Shown: positions 33,996-42,740 of the stretch, piece after piece
Position numbering within the stretch: the first letter of the stretch is position 1
How the letters are laid out: every line of letters begins with the position of its first letter
Origin: Chitinophagales bacterium
Lineage (GTDB): Bacteria > Bacteroidota > Bacteroidia > Chitinophagales > CAIOSU01
NCBI GenBank assembly: GCA_018401955.1
Contig: JAGYJT010000024.1
Span: 1 to 45,734 of the forward strand
Reading direction: 5' to 3'
Length of the DNA: 45,734 bases
Made by a program: the position numbers and the translations under genes
The notes under the pieces: generated by a model
Told to the model about the DNA's origin: nothing
The model's database searches: none
The model's input: the letters and a program-made list of their open reading frames with translations, nothing else

Positions 33996-36665
33996 TTATC
34001 TTTTAAATTTTAGCTGATTGAAAGTATAATACACCTGGCTATTCAAAAAGTCGTTGCGCTCTACTTGATTGGAGTAAACTACATCAGATAAAACCATTTC
34101 GTTGGTAATAACGTCGTAAACCAAGTAATAGTAAATTTGGTATTTGCCTGCCTTTATCATATTCGGGAGCATAAAGGGCAGTATCGGAGGAAAAATAATG
34201 GAGTAGGCTATATACTTACCTTTTCTATAATCTTGCTCTCTAACACTAATGTTACCGGTCCACATAAAATAGCGGGTGCCGTATTTTTTAACCAACGCTT
34301 CTCTTTCGTCCTGCTCAAGGGTAGAAAAGGGCACATCAGTACCAAGCTCAATCCGTTCATCAAGCCATTCGTTTAAAAAGGCAATATCGTTAAAGGTTGC
34401 TACCTCTTTGTTTTTCAAATCTTTATTGTCAAGCACTTGGTGCTTTATCCCACTTATTTTGGCATTGGTTTTTAGTAACTTACTGAACCTTTTTTGGTTT
34501 TTTTCAGACGTTAAATACTGCTGTTTTTCAGGGTTTACAAGGTTAATTTTGCTATACCTTGGGTTTATTATCACTACTTTCTTTATGTTTAGCGCATAGC
34601 CTCTTGTTTTGTTCAACTTCTCTTCTTTTTGTACCTTTTTTCTTCCGGTTTTGCTGCTCGTATAGTCATCCGCCTTTGAGCGAAGTTTGTACAGTTTGTT
34701 GGCTTCTTTAAAAAAGCTAGGGTCATTGGCAAAATCTACAAAAGCATATTTATGGAACTCATTATCCAGCGGCTCCTCAAATTCGTGTAAGTATAGCTCC
34801 GTTTCTTCCGTAAGGCCCGCTGCCGTTGTATCGCCATCGTTGCCTGTACTGGTTGTCGCTTTGTCAGAGGCATCTCGCGTATCACTCTCTCTGCCGCCCC
34901 TTACACCATTCGGTTCATCATTATGGTCGTTTGCCCTGTACACGAATGTACCGTCTTTTTTTACCCCTAAAATGTCATACTTTTCTTTGTTTTTGAGCAT
35001 ATACTTTTCGTACCCAGTCAATTTTATTTTAAGCATTTTGGCCTCCGAAACCGAGGTAACATAAAAGGTATCTTCTGGTTCAGGCTCGCTTATGTCGGTA
35101 TTGTTTTCGGTTGAAGTGGCCGAGCTCCTCGTTTGGGCGAGTCTTATCGGTTGTATCGATATTTTATTGGTGTCGTCAACTAGGCTAAGGGTACTGGTAT
35201 CTATTTTATCAGCCAGCAGAGAGTCTTGCTTATTATACTTTTCAGGGTTATTTAGCTTGTCGTATGCCAAGGCAATTGAGTCAGTCTCTGTTTGGCCCCT
35301 AGATGTTAACGAGTAAAACTCTGGGTCTACTTGTTTTTTATAAAACAGCAAATGCATTAAGCTGTCGGTCAAGGTATTTATCTCGTTGTCTTGCGGGTTT
35401 GCCAGCTTCAATTGCCAAGCATACCTTGTTGCCACGCTGGCCATATACTCGTCGTTCGTTGCTAGGCTTAGGTTAAAGTGATAGCAACGTTGGGCATTGC
35501 CTTGCAATTCTTTGTTTATATATTCGGCCCACTCGCTCTTGTATATACCGTTTTCAAAAACATAGGCCAATGCTGCCAATGCCTTTAGCGTAACCTTTTG
35601 TAGGTATAGGTTGTTGGGGTAGCTTTTAAGCAAGGCTTGTGCTTCATATATGGCCAGGTCATAATTTTGACTTGCCAAGTGTAGGCGGCACACCTCAAAC
35701 TGAGCAAACTGCACAGCGGCATCAAAGTCTTCGGTAGACACTATGTTTAGCTTTCTGCCCTCTGCACTAACCCCCTCAACTTTTGATAAAATGTGATGCT
35801 TACGTTGCTGAATGCTCGGGTGTGTGCTGGTTGAGTCATTGTTATCCTCAAGTGGCTTTAGTGGGTTTACCTTTTCGCGCCAAAACTCTTGAGGAAAACT
35901 GAAGGTGGCACTCTCCAGCCATTTGTAGTCAAAGTCGTACTCCACGTATGGCGTGTGCGAGTATGATAGTGCTGTAAATGAGCCATCAATAGCTTCGAGG
36001 CTATAGCTCGCGTTAAGGTATCTTTTTAAGCCTTTTTCATCGGCTTCGGTTTCAAGCTCTCTTGAGTAGTGGTTTATGTTTACCAATTTGTCATCCAGCG
36101 AAAGCCCCTTGTACAGGTCTTTGTCGCGCTCAATGGTCTGCACTTTTAAGTATTTGTTCAGCGAGTGTTTTTCTTCAATGTGGGTTATCTCATGTGCCAG
36201 TACAAATGCCAGTTCGGCCTCATTTTTTACCCTCGCCAATAAGCCAACGTTTACGAAAATGATGCCTTGGTTGGTGGCGAAGGCATTCATTACGGTACTT
36301 TTCATGGTGTATACCCTTACCAGTTTGCGCAGTTCTGGCTCATCTTTTAAAAGTACATCTATAATGCGGTTAAGGTAGTTGGTAATGGGGTCGTTAAAAC
36401 TTACCATACCGCTCAGCAATAGCTTGTCTATCTCAAAATTTGCCGATAGATAGAAGCTTTCAATGTTTTTACGGTCTTTTTTAGACTGGTCCCTTGAAAT
36501 GGTGCTTTTCTCTACCTCATATTTCTTAGAGGATTTGATGAGCATATCCGCAGGAATATTGCCAGTAGATTTTACGGGTTCGTAGGTAGTTGGCTTAGGT
36601 TGGGCAACAACGGCAACGTAAGCAAATAGCAACAAAAGTTGCAGCAACAGGGCCCTTTTTAACAT
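33996..36665 (-). CDS. Secreted M48 family metalloprotease with long C-terminal region
   Basis: 889 residues. Signal peptide about 1-21 (ending VVAQ). The zinc site is AHEITHIEEKH (HEITH at 158-162), with the third ligand expected in SRELETEADEKGLK (201-214); NAFATNQGIIFVNVGLL precedes it as in M48 enzymes. The rest is unusual: a helical, possibly TPR-like part (about 320-420), a low-complexity stretch with many D, T, S and G (about 590-630), then a beta-rich end. It is probably periplasmic, in envelope protein quality control like BepA. BepA is about 490 residues, so the extra ~400 residues are specific to this group. Confidence 0.85.
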   Translation of the reverse strand: MLKRALLLQLLLLFAYVAVVAQPKPTTYEPVKSTGNIPADMLIKSSKKYEVEKSTISRDQSKKDRKNIESFYLSANFEIDKLLLSGMVSFNDPITNYLNRIIDVLLKDEPELRKLVRVYTMKSTVMNAFATNQGIIFVNVGLLARVKNEAELAFVLAHEITHIEEKHSLNKYLKVQTIERDKDLYKGLSLDDKLVNINHYSRELETEADEKGLKRYLNASYSLEAIDGSFTALSYSHTPYVEYDFDYKWLESATFSFPQEFWREKVNPLKPLEDNNDSTSTHPSIQQRKHHILSKVEGVSAEGRKLNIVSTEDFDAAVQFAQFEVCRLHLASQNYDLAIYEAQALLKSYPNNLYLQKVTLKALAALAYVFENGIYKSEWAEYINKELQGNAQRCYHFNLSLATNDEYMASVATRYAWQLKLANPQDNEINTLTDSLMHLLFYKKQVDPEFYSLTSRGQTETDSIALAYDKLNNPEKYNKQDSLLADKIDTSTLSLVDDTNKISIQPIRLAQTRSSATSTENNTDISEPEPEDTFYVTSVSEAKMLKIKLTGYEKYMLKNKEKYDILGVKKDGTFVYRANDHNDEPNGVRGGRESDTRDASDKATTSTGNDGDTTAAGLTEETELYLHEFEEPLDNEFHKYAFVDFANDPSFFKEANKLYKLRSKADDYTSSKTGRKKVQKEEKLNKTRGYALNIKKVVIINPRYSKINLVNPEKQQYLTSEKNQKRFSKLLKTNAKISGIKHQVLDNKDLKNKEVATFNDIAFLNEWLDERIELGTDVPFSTLEQDEREALVKKYGTRYFMWTGNISVREQDYRKGKYIAYSIIFPPILPFMLPNMIKAGKYQIYYYLVYDVITNEMVLSDVVYSNQVERNDFLNSQVYYTFNQLKFKR

Positions 36666-36785
36666 GAATCGAACTTTAAGGTAATTAATGGGTGCTAAAG
36701 TTAAATATTTGCGCCGTGTATCACAATTTTATGTTGAAACAAAGTAAAGGTTCTGCTTTCAATCATTTCAACAACAACATAGCAA

Positions 36786-38873
36786 CTATTTACTGGTTGG
36801 GTAAGCAATACGCACGTGGTACATACTGTTCAGCATCTTCTTTATCACCTTTTTCACTTGGCTTATCTCCTTAAAGGTAATATCGGCGTTTACAAATTGG
36901 TTCTGGTCAATCTTGTTGTTTATCAATCGTTCTACCAATTGCTCTATGTCGTCGTTGGTGGGGTTTTTAAGGCTGCGGCTTGCCGCCTCACAACTATCGG
37001 CCATCATCAGTATGGCGGTTTCTTTGCTATAGGGTAGGGGGCCAGGGTAGCGGAAACGCTCATCCTTATGGTCTTGGTCGGGGAAGTTCTTTATATAGTT
37101 CTGCCAAAAATACTCAACCCGGGTAGTACCGTGGTGTGTGCGGATAAAATCAACTAGAATATCAGGCAGCTTGTGCTTTTTGGCAAGTTTTACTCCGTTT
37201 TTTACGTGCCCAATAATTATTTGTGCACTTTCTTCATAAGGTAGGTCGTCATGCGGGTTAATGTCTGCATGTTGGTTTTCGATAAAGTACTCTGGCATAT
37301 CCATTTTACCAATATCATGGTACAATGCACCTACTTTTACCAGCATGGCATTGGCACCAATCTCACTGGCTGCAGCTTCTGCGATATTGGCTACGGAAAG
37401 CGAATGGTTGAAGGTGCCCGGTGCTTTTAATGATAGGTCTTTGAGCAACGGCTTGTTGATGTCTGATAACTCGAGCAACGTAATCTCTGATACAAAGCCA
37501 AATAGTTTTTCAAAAACCGGAATAAGCGGGTATGCCATTAAGGTAAGCAGCACATTGAGCCCGAGCATACCAATATTGCTAAGCTCTACTTCTTGTATAC
37601 TACCGTTTTGAATTAATGAAGTAGCCAAGTAAGCTAATAAATACGTAGCTAAGATGTAGCCATTACTGATAAAAAACTGCGACCAGTAATAGGCCCTGAT
37701 GGTAGTAAAAATGGCTATCATGCCGGCCATAAACTGCATAAACGTAAACTCTATACCCAGCGGCACAATAAAGCTGCACAGTAGCACCAAACAAGCATGG
37801 GCATACATGGCTACCCTAGAACCAAAGAACGTGCGCAAGATGATAGGCACTATACAAAAGGGTATGGCATACAGTATGTTTAGTTGGGTTTTTACCAACG
37901 AGCTTACCAATACCACCATGGCACCCATGAGCAGCAAGTTAAAGAACAGTTTTTTGTTGCTGATAAAAACCTCGGGCGCAAACGAGCGCATAGATATTAA
38001 AAACACTGTAAGCACAATGAGCGTGAGCAAAAAATTGCCCAAGGTAATCATGTATCGCTTGTCTTCGGTGAGGGTGCGGCTTGCTTCGGCTTTTTTTAAG
38101 CTTATCAGCATCTGGTATTTTTCTTGGGTTACAATTTCCCCTTCCGAAATAATTTTTTCACCTTCTACCAACCCACCTTGGCTAAGCGATACTGATTCTA
38201 AAGCATTCTTTAATAGCCTGTTGGTAGTGGTTTCATCAAAGGTAATGTTATACTTTAGCGCCTCCTGCATCATTGGTAGCAGCACCTCTATATTAGGCCG
38301 TTTGGTATTGCTTATTTTATCCTGCATTTCTGCAAATGCAGACTGCAAGGTATAAAAGTTATCTACTCGCTTACGCTCTGCCTCAGCGGGTTCATAAAAC
38401 ACATAGATATCTGTAATTTCCTTCTCGTAGTGCTCTTTGGTGGTGTTAATAATGCCTTTGTCGTAAATATCATTAATAATGCCAATGCCGATGGCCAATG
38501 TTTTGGCAGAGTCTTTTAAATGTTCGGGTTTTGCAATTTTTAATTGCCGTTGCTGTTCCAGCCTCAATGCCAAAGCATCGGCAAAGGTTTTTTTTGCTTT
38601 AAAGGCTACGGTGGTATCCAGCCGGTAATAGGGGATAAAATTGTTTTGGATGGCAAGCTTTTCGGTGTCAACTACTGCTGTCGATTTTAGTATGCCAAAG
38701 TCAAACGGAGCTATGAGTGTTTCATATTTCCAAGGTCTTCCAACTTCAAATGTATATCTAAATTTACCGTAGCGCGGAAAAACACCGGTAAGGGCTATGG
38801 CAATAACCAATACGAAAAGATATTTGATAATCTCTTGGTGCCTGTTGACTAAAAATGTGAAAAACTGCTTCAA
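36786..38873 (-). CDS. 7TM-HD domain phosphodiesterase (PgpH/YqfF-like)
   Basis: 695 residues in the usual order. One TM segment (about 15-34), an extracytoplasmic 7TMR-HD domain (about 45-270), about seven TM helices (275-460), and a cytoplasmic HD domain with FNHSLSVANIAEAA (H490), LYHDIGKMDMPEYF (HD at 519-520), HVKNGV, HHGTT and MADSCEAASR. Known PgpH enzymes hydrolyse c-di-AMP to pApA. All visible metal-site residues of the HDIG type are kept, so an active enzyme is likely. It is separated from the M48 gene by a 120-base gap without a clear terminator. Confidence 0.9.
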   Translation of the reverse strand: MKQFFTFLVNRHQEIIKYLFVLVIAIALTGVFPRYGKFRYTFEVGRPWKYETLIAPFDFGILKSTAVVDTEKLAIQNNFIPYYRLDTTVAFKAKKTFADALALRLEQQRQLKIAKPEHLKDSAKTLAIGIGIINDIYDKGIINTTKEHYEKEITDIYVFYEPAEAERKRVDNFYTLQSAFAEMQDKISNTKRPNIEVLLPMMQEALKYNITFDETTTNRLLKNALESVSLSQGGLVEGEKIISEGEIVTQEKYQMLISLKKAEASRTLTEDKRYMITLGNFLLTLIVLTVFLISMRSFAPEVFISNKKLFFNLLLMGAMVVLVSSLVKTQLNILYAIPFCIVPIILRTFFGSRVAMYAHACLVLLCSFIVPLGIEFTFMQFMAGMIAIFTTIRAYYWSQFFISNGYILATYLLAYLATSLIQNGSIQEVELSNIGMLGLNVLLTLMAYPLIPVFEKLFGFVSEITLLELSDINKPLLKDLSLKAPGTFNHSLSVANIAEAAASEIGANAMLVKVGALYHDIGKMDMPEYFIENQHADINPHDDLPYEESAQIIIGHVKNGVKLAKKHKLPDILVDFIRTHHGTTRVEYFWQNYIKNFPDQDHKDERFRYPGPLPYSKETAILMMADSCEAASRSLKNPTNDDIEQLVERLINNKIDQNQFVNADITFKEISQVKKVIKKMLNSMYHVRIAYPTSK

Positions 38874-38894
38874 TTATCAGATATTTGCGCTTAA

Positions 38895-39044
38895 GTTATC
38901 GGTTACTAGTTAACTGGGTATTGGTTTTGTGAAGTTATGACATTATAATGCTTTGAACCAATTATCATTGAAACTGATTACATTGGTGTCGCCAATTGTT
39001 ACTATCATTTTCAAAAGTAACCGATAACCCTCGCCTGAGGCAGG
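38895..39044. repeat. Inverted repeat and hairpin upstream of the thiolase
   Basis: GTTATCGGTTACT (38895-38907) and AGTAACCGATAAC (39016-39028) form a perfect 13-base inverted repeat with a 108-base loop. It is followed at once by a GC-rich hairpin CCCTCGCCTGAGGCAGGG (39027-39044). These occupy most of the 218-base gap between the divergent PgpH-like and thiolase genes. No TAnnTTTG box was found in the gap. Confidence 0.5.
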
Positions 39045-39091
39045 GCAAGCAAATTACTAATAAACGAAGAACCATTAACCAATATACAAAA

Positions 39092-40267
39092 ATGAAAGAA
39101 GTATATATAGTATCTGTTGCCCGCACACCTGTTGGAGCTTTTAATGGCGTATTGTCGCCATTATCTGCCATTGAGTTGGGCTCAATTGTGATTAAAGCAG
39201 CTGTTGAACGTGCTGGTATCAAGCCAGAGCAAGTACAAGATTTGTACATGGGCAACGTAGTAAGTGCCAACCTTGGCCAAGCCCCTGCAAAGCAAGCTGG
39301 CCTTATGGCGGGCCTTTCAACTGAAACGCCTTGTACTACCATTAACAAAGTGTGTGCATCGGGCATGAAAGCTATTATGATTGCTGCTCAAACCATAATG
39401 TTGGGCGATAACGATGTAGTGGTTGCCGGTGGCATGGAAAGCATGAGTAACATACCATATTACATACCCAATGGTCGTAATGGTTACCGCTACGGTAATG
39501 GCGAGTTGTTGGATGGTATTGTTCGTGATGCCTTGCAAGACCCTTACCAAAAATACATGATGGGCAATGCCGCTGAGGTTTGCGCTACCAAATATAACAT
39601 CAGCCGCGAAGAGCAGGATGCTTATGCTACCGAATCGTACCGCAGGGCCAACCAAGCTTATGCTGATGGTGCTTTTGCCAATGAGTTGGTTGCAGTGCCA
39701 GTGCCACAGCGCAAAGGCGACCCAATAATGATTGATAAGGACGAAGAGTACAGCAAAGACATCAGCCGCTTGGCTACTTTGCGCCCTGCCTTTACTAAAG
39801 ATGGCACCGTAACTGCTGCCAATGCTTCAAAAATAAACGATGGTGCCGCAGCAGTGGTATTGATGAGCAAAGAAAAAGCATTGGAACTGGGTGTGAAGCC
39901 CCTAGCGCGCATTGTAAGTTTTGCTGATGCAAGCCAAGAGCCTGAGCAATTTACCACCACGCCTTCAAAAGCGATACCTAAAGCAATTGAAAAAGCTGGT
40001 TTAACTGCTGCTGACATTGACTTCTATGAAATTAACGAAGCATTTTCGGTAGTTTGTGTAGCTAACAATCAATTGATGAATTTAGACCCAGAAAAGGTAA
40101 ATATTTACGGCGGTGCCGTATCTTTGGGGCACCCAGTGGGTGTTTCGGGTGCTCGTATAGTTGCTACCCTTACCTCGGTGCTTAACAACAAAGGTGCAAA
40201 ATACGGTGTAGCTGGTATTTGCAACGGCGGCGGTGGCGCCAGCGCCATTGTTATTGAAAGATTATAA
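39092..40267 (+). CDS. Acetyl-CoA C-acyltransferase (thiolase)
   Basis: 391 residues from the ATG at 39092. The frame is open upstream to 38996, but that stretch overlaps the repeat region and has no thiolase similarity. Nucleophile C88 in INKVCASGMKA, FYEINEAFSVV, SLGHPVGVSGAR with the catalytic His, and CNGGGGAS with the second Cys. Length and GGMESMSNIPYY fit the biosynthetic/degradative acetyl-CoA acetyltransferase group (AtoB/PhaA-like). It condenses two acetyl-CoA or cleaves 3-ketoacyl-CoA. A different thiolase begins at 45469. Confidence 0.93.
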   Translation: MKEVYIVSVARTPVGAFNGVLSPLSAIELGSIVIKAAVERAGIKPEQVQDLYMGNVVSANLGQAPAKQAGLMAGLSTETPCTTINKVCASGMKAIMIAAQTIMLGDNDVVVAGGMESMSNIPYYIPNGRNGYRYGNGELLDGIVRDALQDPYQKYMMGNAAEVCATKYNISREEQDAYATESYRRANQAYADGAFANELVAVPVPQRKGDPIMIDKDEEYSKDISRLATLRPAFTKDGTVTAANASKINDGAAAVVLMSKEKALELGVKPLARIVSFADASQEPEQFTTTPSKAIPKAIEKAGLTAADIDFYEINEAFSVVCVANNQLMNLDPEKVNIYGGAVSLGHPVGVSGARIVATLTSVLNNKGAKYGVAGICNGGGGASAIVIERL

Positions 40268-40316
40268 TTGATATTTTCGGGCTTCGGCCAATAAAGATTA
40301 ATGCCATTACTGAGTG

Positions 40317-40353
40317 AAAGTCCCTCCTTAGCTTCCTAGGGTGGGACTTTTAC
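40317..40353 (+). terminator. Terminator after the thiolase gene
   Basis: AAAGTCCC (40317-40324) pairs with GGGACTTT (40343-40350) and is followed by TAC and a short T stretch. It lies 50 bases after the thiolase stop. Confidence 0.6.
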
Positions 40354-40388
40354 TTTTGGGGGAGGTTTTATGTTTGTAGACGTTTTAT

Positions 40389-40529
40389 TGTGTCATGGTG
40401 AGCGGAGTCGAACCATCCTCAACACGTACACATACCATGTAGAATTATTATCATGCCCTTATTGATATAGAAATATCAGTGTTTTGCCACCTACGCTATG
40501 GATGGTTCGACTCCGCTCACCATGACACA
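40389..40529. repeat. Perfect 30-base inverted repeat with 81-base centre
   Basis: The left arm 40389-40418 begins TGTGTCATGGTGAGCGG and ends GAACCATCC. The right arm 40500-40529 is its exact reverse complement. The 81-base centre holds a smaller hairpin, TGATATagaaATATCA. This element sits in the 491-base non-coding stretch 40268-40758 between the thiolase and ndk, which otherwise holds only the two terminators. It has no open reading frame and looks like a small non-autonomous or REP-like element. Confidence 0.8.
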
Positions 40530-40694
40530 TCGGAAAAGGAGGAGCTTACAAATTTGTGTCATTTTTTGCATTCCCATTTTAGAACATAATAGGTTCCTCC
40601 CCATTTTTCAGGGGGAGGGTAGGTGGGGGTATATTCGCGAGCAATAGTTTTAAAAGACTTGGAAGTTATAATCGTAGCCTTAAATTGTTACGCA

Positions 40695-40728
40695 ACAAAA
40701 AAGGCCCAAAGCAAACGCTTCGGGCCTT
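40695..40728 (-). terminator. Rho-independent terminator of ndk
   Basis: Minus strand: AAGGCCCGAAGC, loop GTTT, then GCTTTGGGCCTT followed by TTTTG. A strong GC stem with a U tract, 31 bases after the ndk stop. Confidence 0.9.
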
Positions 40729-40758
40729 CCAAATATCTCAGTGAAACAATTGCCAGTG

Positions 40759-41178
40759 TTATGGGCGCTCCAATTGGCTGAAGAAGAAATTGCCTTCGAT
40801 GGCAGCATTCTCATCAGAGTCAGAACCGTGAACCGCGTTCGCTTCGATGCTCTTGGCAAACAAGTTGCGAATAGTGCCAGCCTCAGCCTTTGCAGGGTCG
40901 GTAGCACCAATAAGCTTACGGAAATCTTCCACCGCGTTATCTTTCTCCAAAATAGCAGCTACGATAGGGCCAGAAGACATAAAGTCAACCAACTCGCCAT
41001 AAAAGCCACGCTCTTTGTGAACTTCGTAAAATTTACCAGCCGACTCAGCAGTCAATTTGGTGTACTTAAGTGCAACGATGCGGAAACCGGCTTCGTTGAT
41101 TTTTGCCAAAATAGGACCGATGTAGTTGTTAGCAACCGCATCAGGTTTAATCATGGTAAAGGTGTATTTTCCAGCCAT
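40759..41178 (-). CDS. ndk: Nucleoside diphosphate kinase
   Basis: 139-residue enzyme that balances NTP and dNTP pools through a phosphohistidine. [20 protein letters not shown] at the N-terminus, [38 protein letters not shown], and the active histidine H117 in [12 protein letters not shown]. The NxxHGSDS block and length are canonical. A -7 promoter box lies upstream and a strong terminator downstream, so it is a single-gene transcript. It is divergent from the NrnA-like gene. Confidence 0.96.
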   Translation of the reverse strand: MAGKYTFTMIKPDAVANNYIGPILAKINEAGFRIVALKYTKLTAESAGKFYEVHKERGFYGELVDFMSSGPIVAAILEKDNAVEDFRKLIGATDPAKAEAGTIRNLFAKSIEANAVHGSDSDENAAIEGNFFFSQLERP

Positions 41179-41206
41179 AACAGTATGATAGTTTTATTTT
41201 CTGCCG

Positions 41207-41214
41207 CAAAAATA
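41207..41214 (-). promoter_or_regulatory. ndk -7 box
   Basis: Minus-strand TATTTTTG ends 28 bases before the ndk ATG. The same CCGCAAAAATA block (plus-strand reading) precedes secA. Confidence 0.5.
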
Positions 41215-41289
41215 GCCATTCCGAACACATATCCTATTAAGGTTTGGTAAAAGTTTTGACGGGTAACGAAAATTTAGCAGTTTCGCCAC

Positions 41290-42306
41290 ATGCCAATAAT
41301 GACCCACTTAGATGAGCTGAAGTCTTTTTTATCCCAGCCACGCCGTATCGTAATCACTTCGCACACCAACCCCGATGGCGATGCCATGGGCTCTTCGTTG
41401 GCACTGTATAATTTTTTGATAGCATTGGGTCATAAGGCAAGCGTGATTGTGCCGAGCAATTACCCTGATTTTTTGAAATGGATGCCGGGCGATAAAAAGG
41501 TGTACATCTATCCGTATCAGGTGGCCGAATCGCAGCGATTGATAGCGGATGCTGAACTGATTTTTTGCTTAGATTACAACGCCCTCAGCCGAATTGGTGA
41601 GGTTGGTACCCATGTGGCTGCCAACCAATGCCCCAAAGTATTGATTGACCACCACTTGTTTCCAGATGACTTTGCCCGCTATGTGCTTCACATGGTAGCC
41701 GCCAGCAGCACTGCTGAGTTGGTGTATGAGTTTTTGGAGCAACTGGGCGCTGCTGATAAGGTTACTACCAATATTGCTACTTGCCTCTATGTGGGCATCC
41801 TTACCGATACGGGTGGCTTTCAGTACCCCAACACCAGTGCTAGGGTGCACCGTATAGTGGCTCACTTGATGGATGCGGGCATTGACCACAACAAGATTTA
41901 TCGAGACGTGTTCAATAGTTTCAACGAGATGCGGTTGCGCTTGTTTGGGTACAGCATTACCGAGAAATTGAAGATATACCCTGAATACAAGGCCGCTATG
42001 ATTAGCCTTAACAAAGAAGAAATTCAGCGTTTCCAGGTGCGCTCTGGCGATACGGAGGGTATTGTAAATTATCCGCTAAAAATTCAAGGCATCAATTTCG
42101 CGGCCTTTATTGTAGACCGCACCGAAGCTATTAAGTTATCGTTCCGTTCAGTAGGCACGTTTGATGTAAACCAGTTTAGCCGCAAATACTTTAACGGTGG
42201 CGGCCATATGAACGCCGCAGGCGGCATAAGCAAAGATACCCTCGAACAAACCATTGCCAAATTTGAAGAGGTATTGCCTGAGTTTAAGGAGCAATTGCTT
42301 TATTAG
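41290..42306 (+). CDS. nrnA: DHH/DHHA1 phosphoesterase, NrnA-like oligoribonuclease/pAp phosphatase
   Basis: 338 residues. The DHH domain has SHTNPDGDAMGSSLAL (metal Asp D29 and D31), FCLDYNAL and LIDHH (DHH at 121-123), and then LYVGILTDTGGFQY. The DHHA1 domain ends with GGGHMNAAGG, the substrate-binding signature. NrnA enzymes remove nucleotides from short RNAs, dephosphorylate pAp, and in several bacteria cut pApA from c-di-AMP. It lies 3.4 kb from the PgpH-like phosphodiesterase, which would supply pApA. The start ATG 41290 is followed closely by a second ATG three codons later. Confidence 0.88.
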   Translation: MPIMTHLDELKSFLSQPRRIVITSHTNPDGDAMGSSLALYNFLIALGHKASVIVPSNYPDFLKWMPGDKKVYIYPYQVAESQRLIADAELIFCLDYNALSRIGEVGTHVAANQCPKVLIDHHLFPDDFARYVLHMVAASSTAELVYEFLEQLGAADKVTTNIATCLYVGILTDTGGFQYPNTSARVHRIVAHLMDAGIDHNKIYRDVFNSFNEMRLRLFGYSITEKLKIYPEYKAAMISLNKEEIQRFQVRSGDTEGIVNYPLKIQGINFAAFIVDRTEAIKLSFRSVGTFDVNQFSRKYFNGGGHMNAAGGISKDTLEQTIAKFEEVLPEFKEQLLY

Positions 42307-42330
42307 ACACAAGACACAAGACACAAGATT

Positions 42331-42519
42331 TCAAGCCGCCCCAAAGGGGCACAATATCACTAGCGTCGTGCACCGCCCTACGTACGTAATGCGTTTCCGG
42401 AATCGCAATTCGAAAATAGGGCGATGCCTCATTCTATGGGTATAAGACCCCGTTGGGGTAAACCAAACCCTAAACATGCCCAAAAGCGGCATAACAACCT
42501 TACCATAGGGTACTGCCAT
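42331..42519. other. Palindrome-rich non-coding block, possible dispersed element
   Basis: In the 434-base gap 42307-42740. It contains GCCCCaaaGGGGC, a stem GCACCGCCCTA (42370-42380) with TAGGGCGATGC (42417-42427) around TACGTACGTA and CCGGAATCGCAATTCG, and CCCCgttGGGG. Just before it lies ACACAAG repeated three times. A short ORF on the minus strand reads through it, but its content follows the palindromes. It could be a structured RNA or a small intergenic element; no second copy is seen. Confidence 0.4.
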
Positions 42520-42546
42520 AAGTGCGAATGATCAAAAGGTTTAATT

Positions 42547-42650
42547 CTTTGCGTTCGTTGCGTATTCCTTTGCGCACGTTGCGGTTAACAAACATAACTC
42601 GGATTTAACCGCTAAGAACGCAACGAAAAAAAGACGCAACGAACGCAACG
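42547..42650. repeat. Long imperfect palindrome, copy 2 (between convergent genes)
   Basis: The left arm (42547-42589) starts CTTTGCGTTCGTTGCG and ends GCGGTTAAC. The right arm (42605-42650) starts TTAACCGCTAAGAACGCAACG and ends CGAACGCAACG. Same architecture and near-identical right arm as 21401-21503. Like copy 1, it stands between two convergent genes (nrnA and the cyclophilin). Confidence 0.78.
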
Positions 42651-42668
42651 TGCTTTCAAGAACACCAT

Positions 42669-42703
42669 AAAAAAGAATGGCCACCCATCGGGCGGCCGTT
42701 CTT
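42669..42703 (-). terminator. Rho-independent terminator of the cyclophilin gene
   Basis: Minus strand: AAGAACGGCC, loop, GGCCATTCTT (one G-T pair) followed by TTTTATGG. It lies 37 bases after the stop. Confidence 0.8.
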
Positions 42704-42740
42704 ATATTTAAGCTAGTTACTAATGACTAGCAACAACTAG

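Noticed and set aside
38996-39091. N-terminal extension of the thiolase
   Set aside because: It lies in the inverted repeat/hairpin region and has no thiolase similarity; the ATG at 39092 fits.
40500-40529. GGTTCGACTCC resembles a tRNA T-loop
   Set aside because: It belongs to one arm of a 30-base inverted repeat. No acceptor stem, D-arm or anticodon arm can be built around it.
42331-42519. 62-residue minus-strand open frame
   Set aside because: It runs through palindromes, has no start context and its composition follows the repeats, so I treat the block as non-coding.
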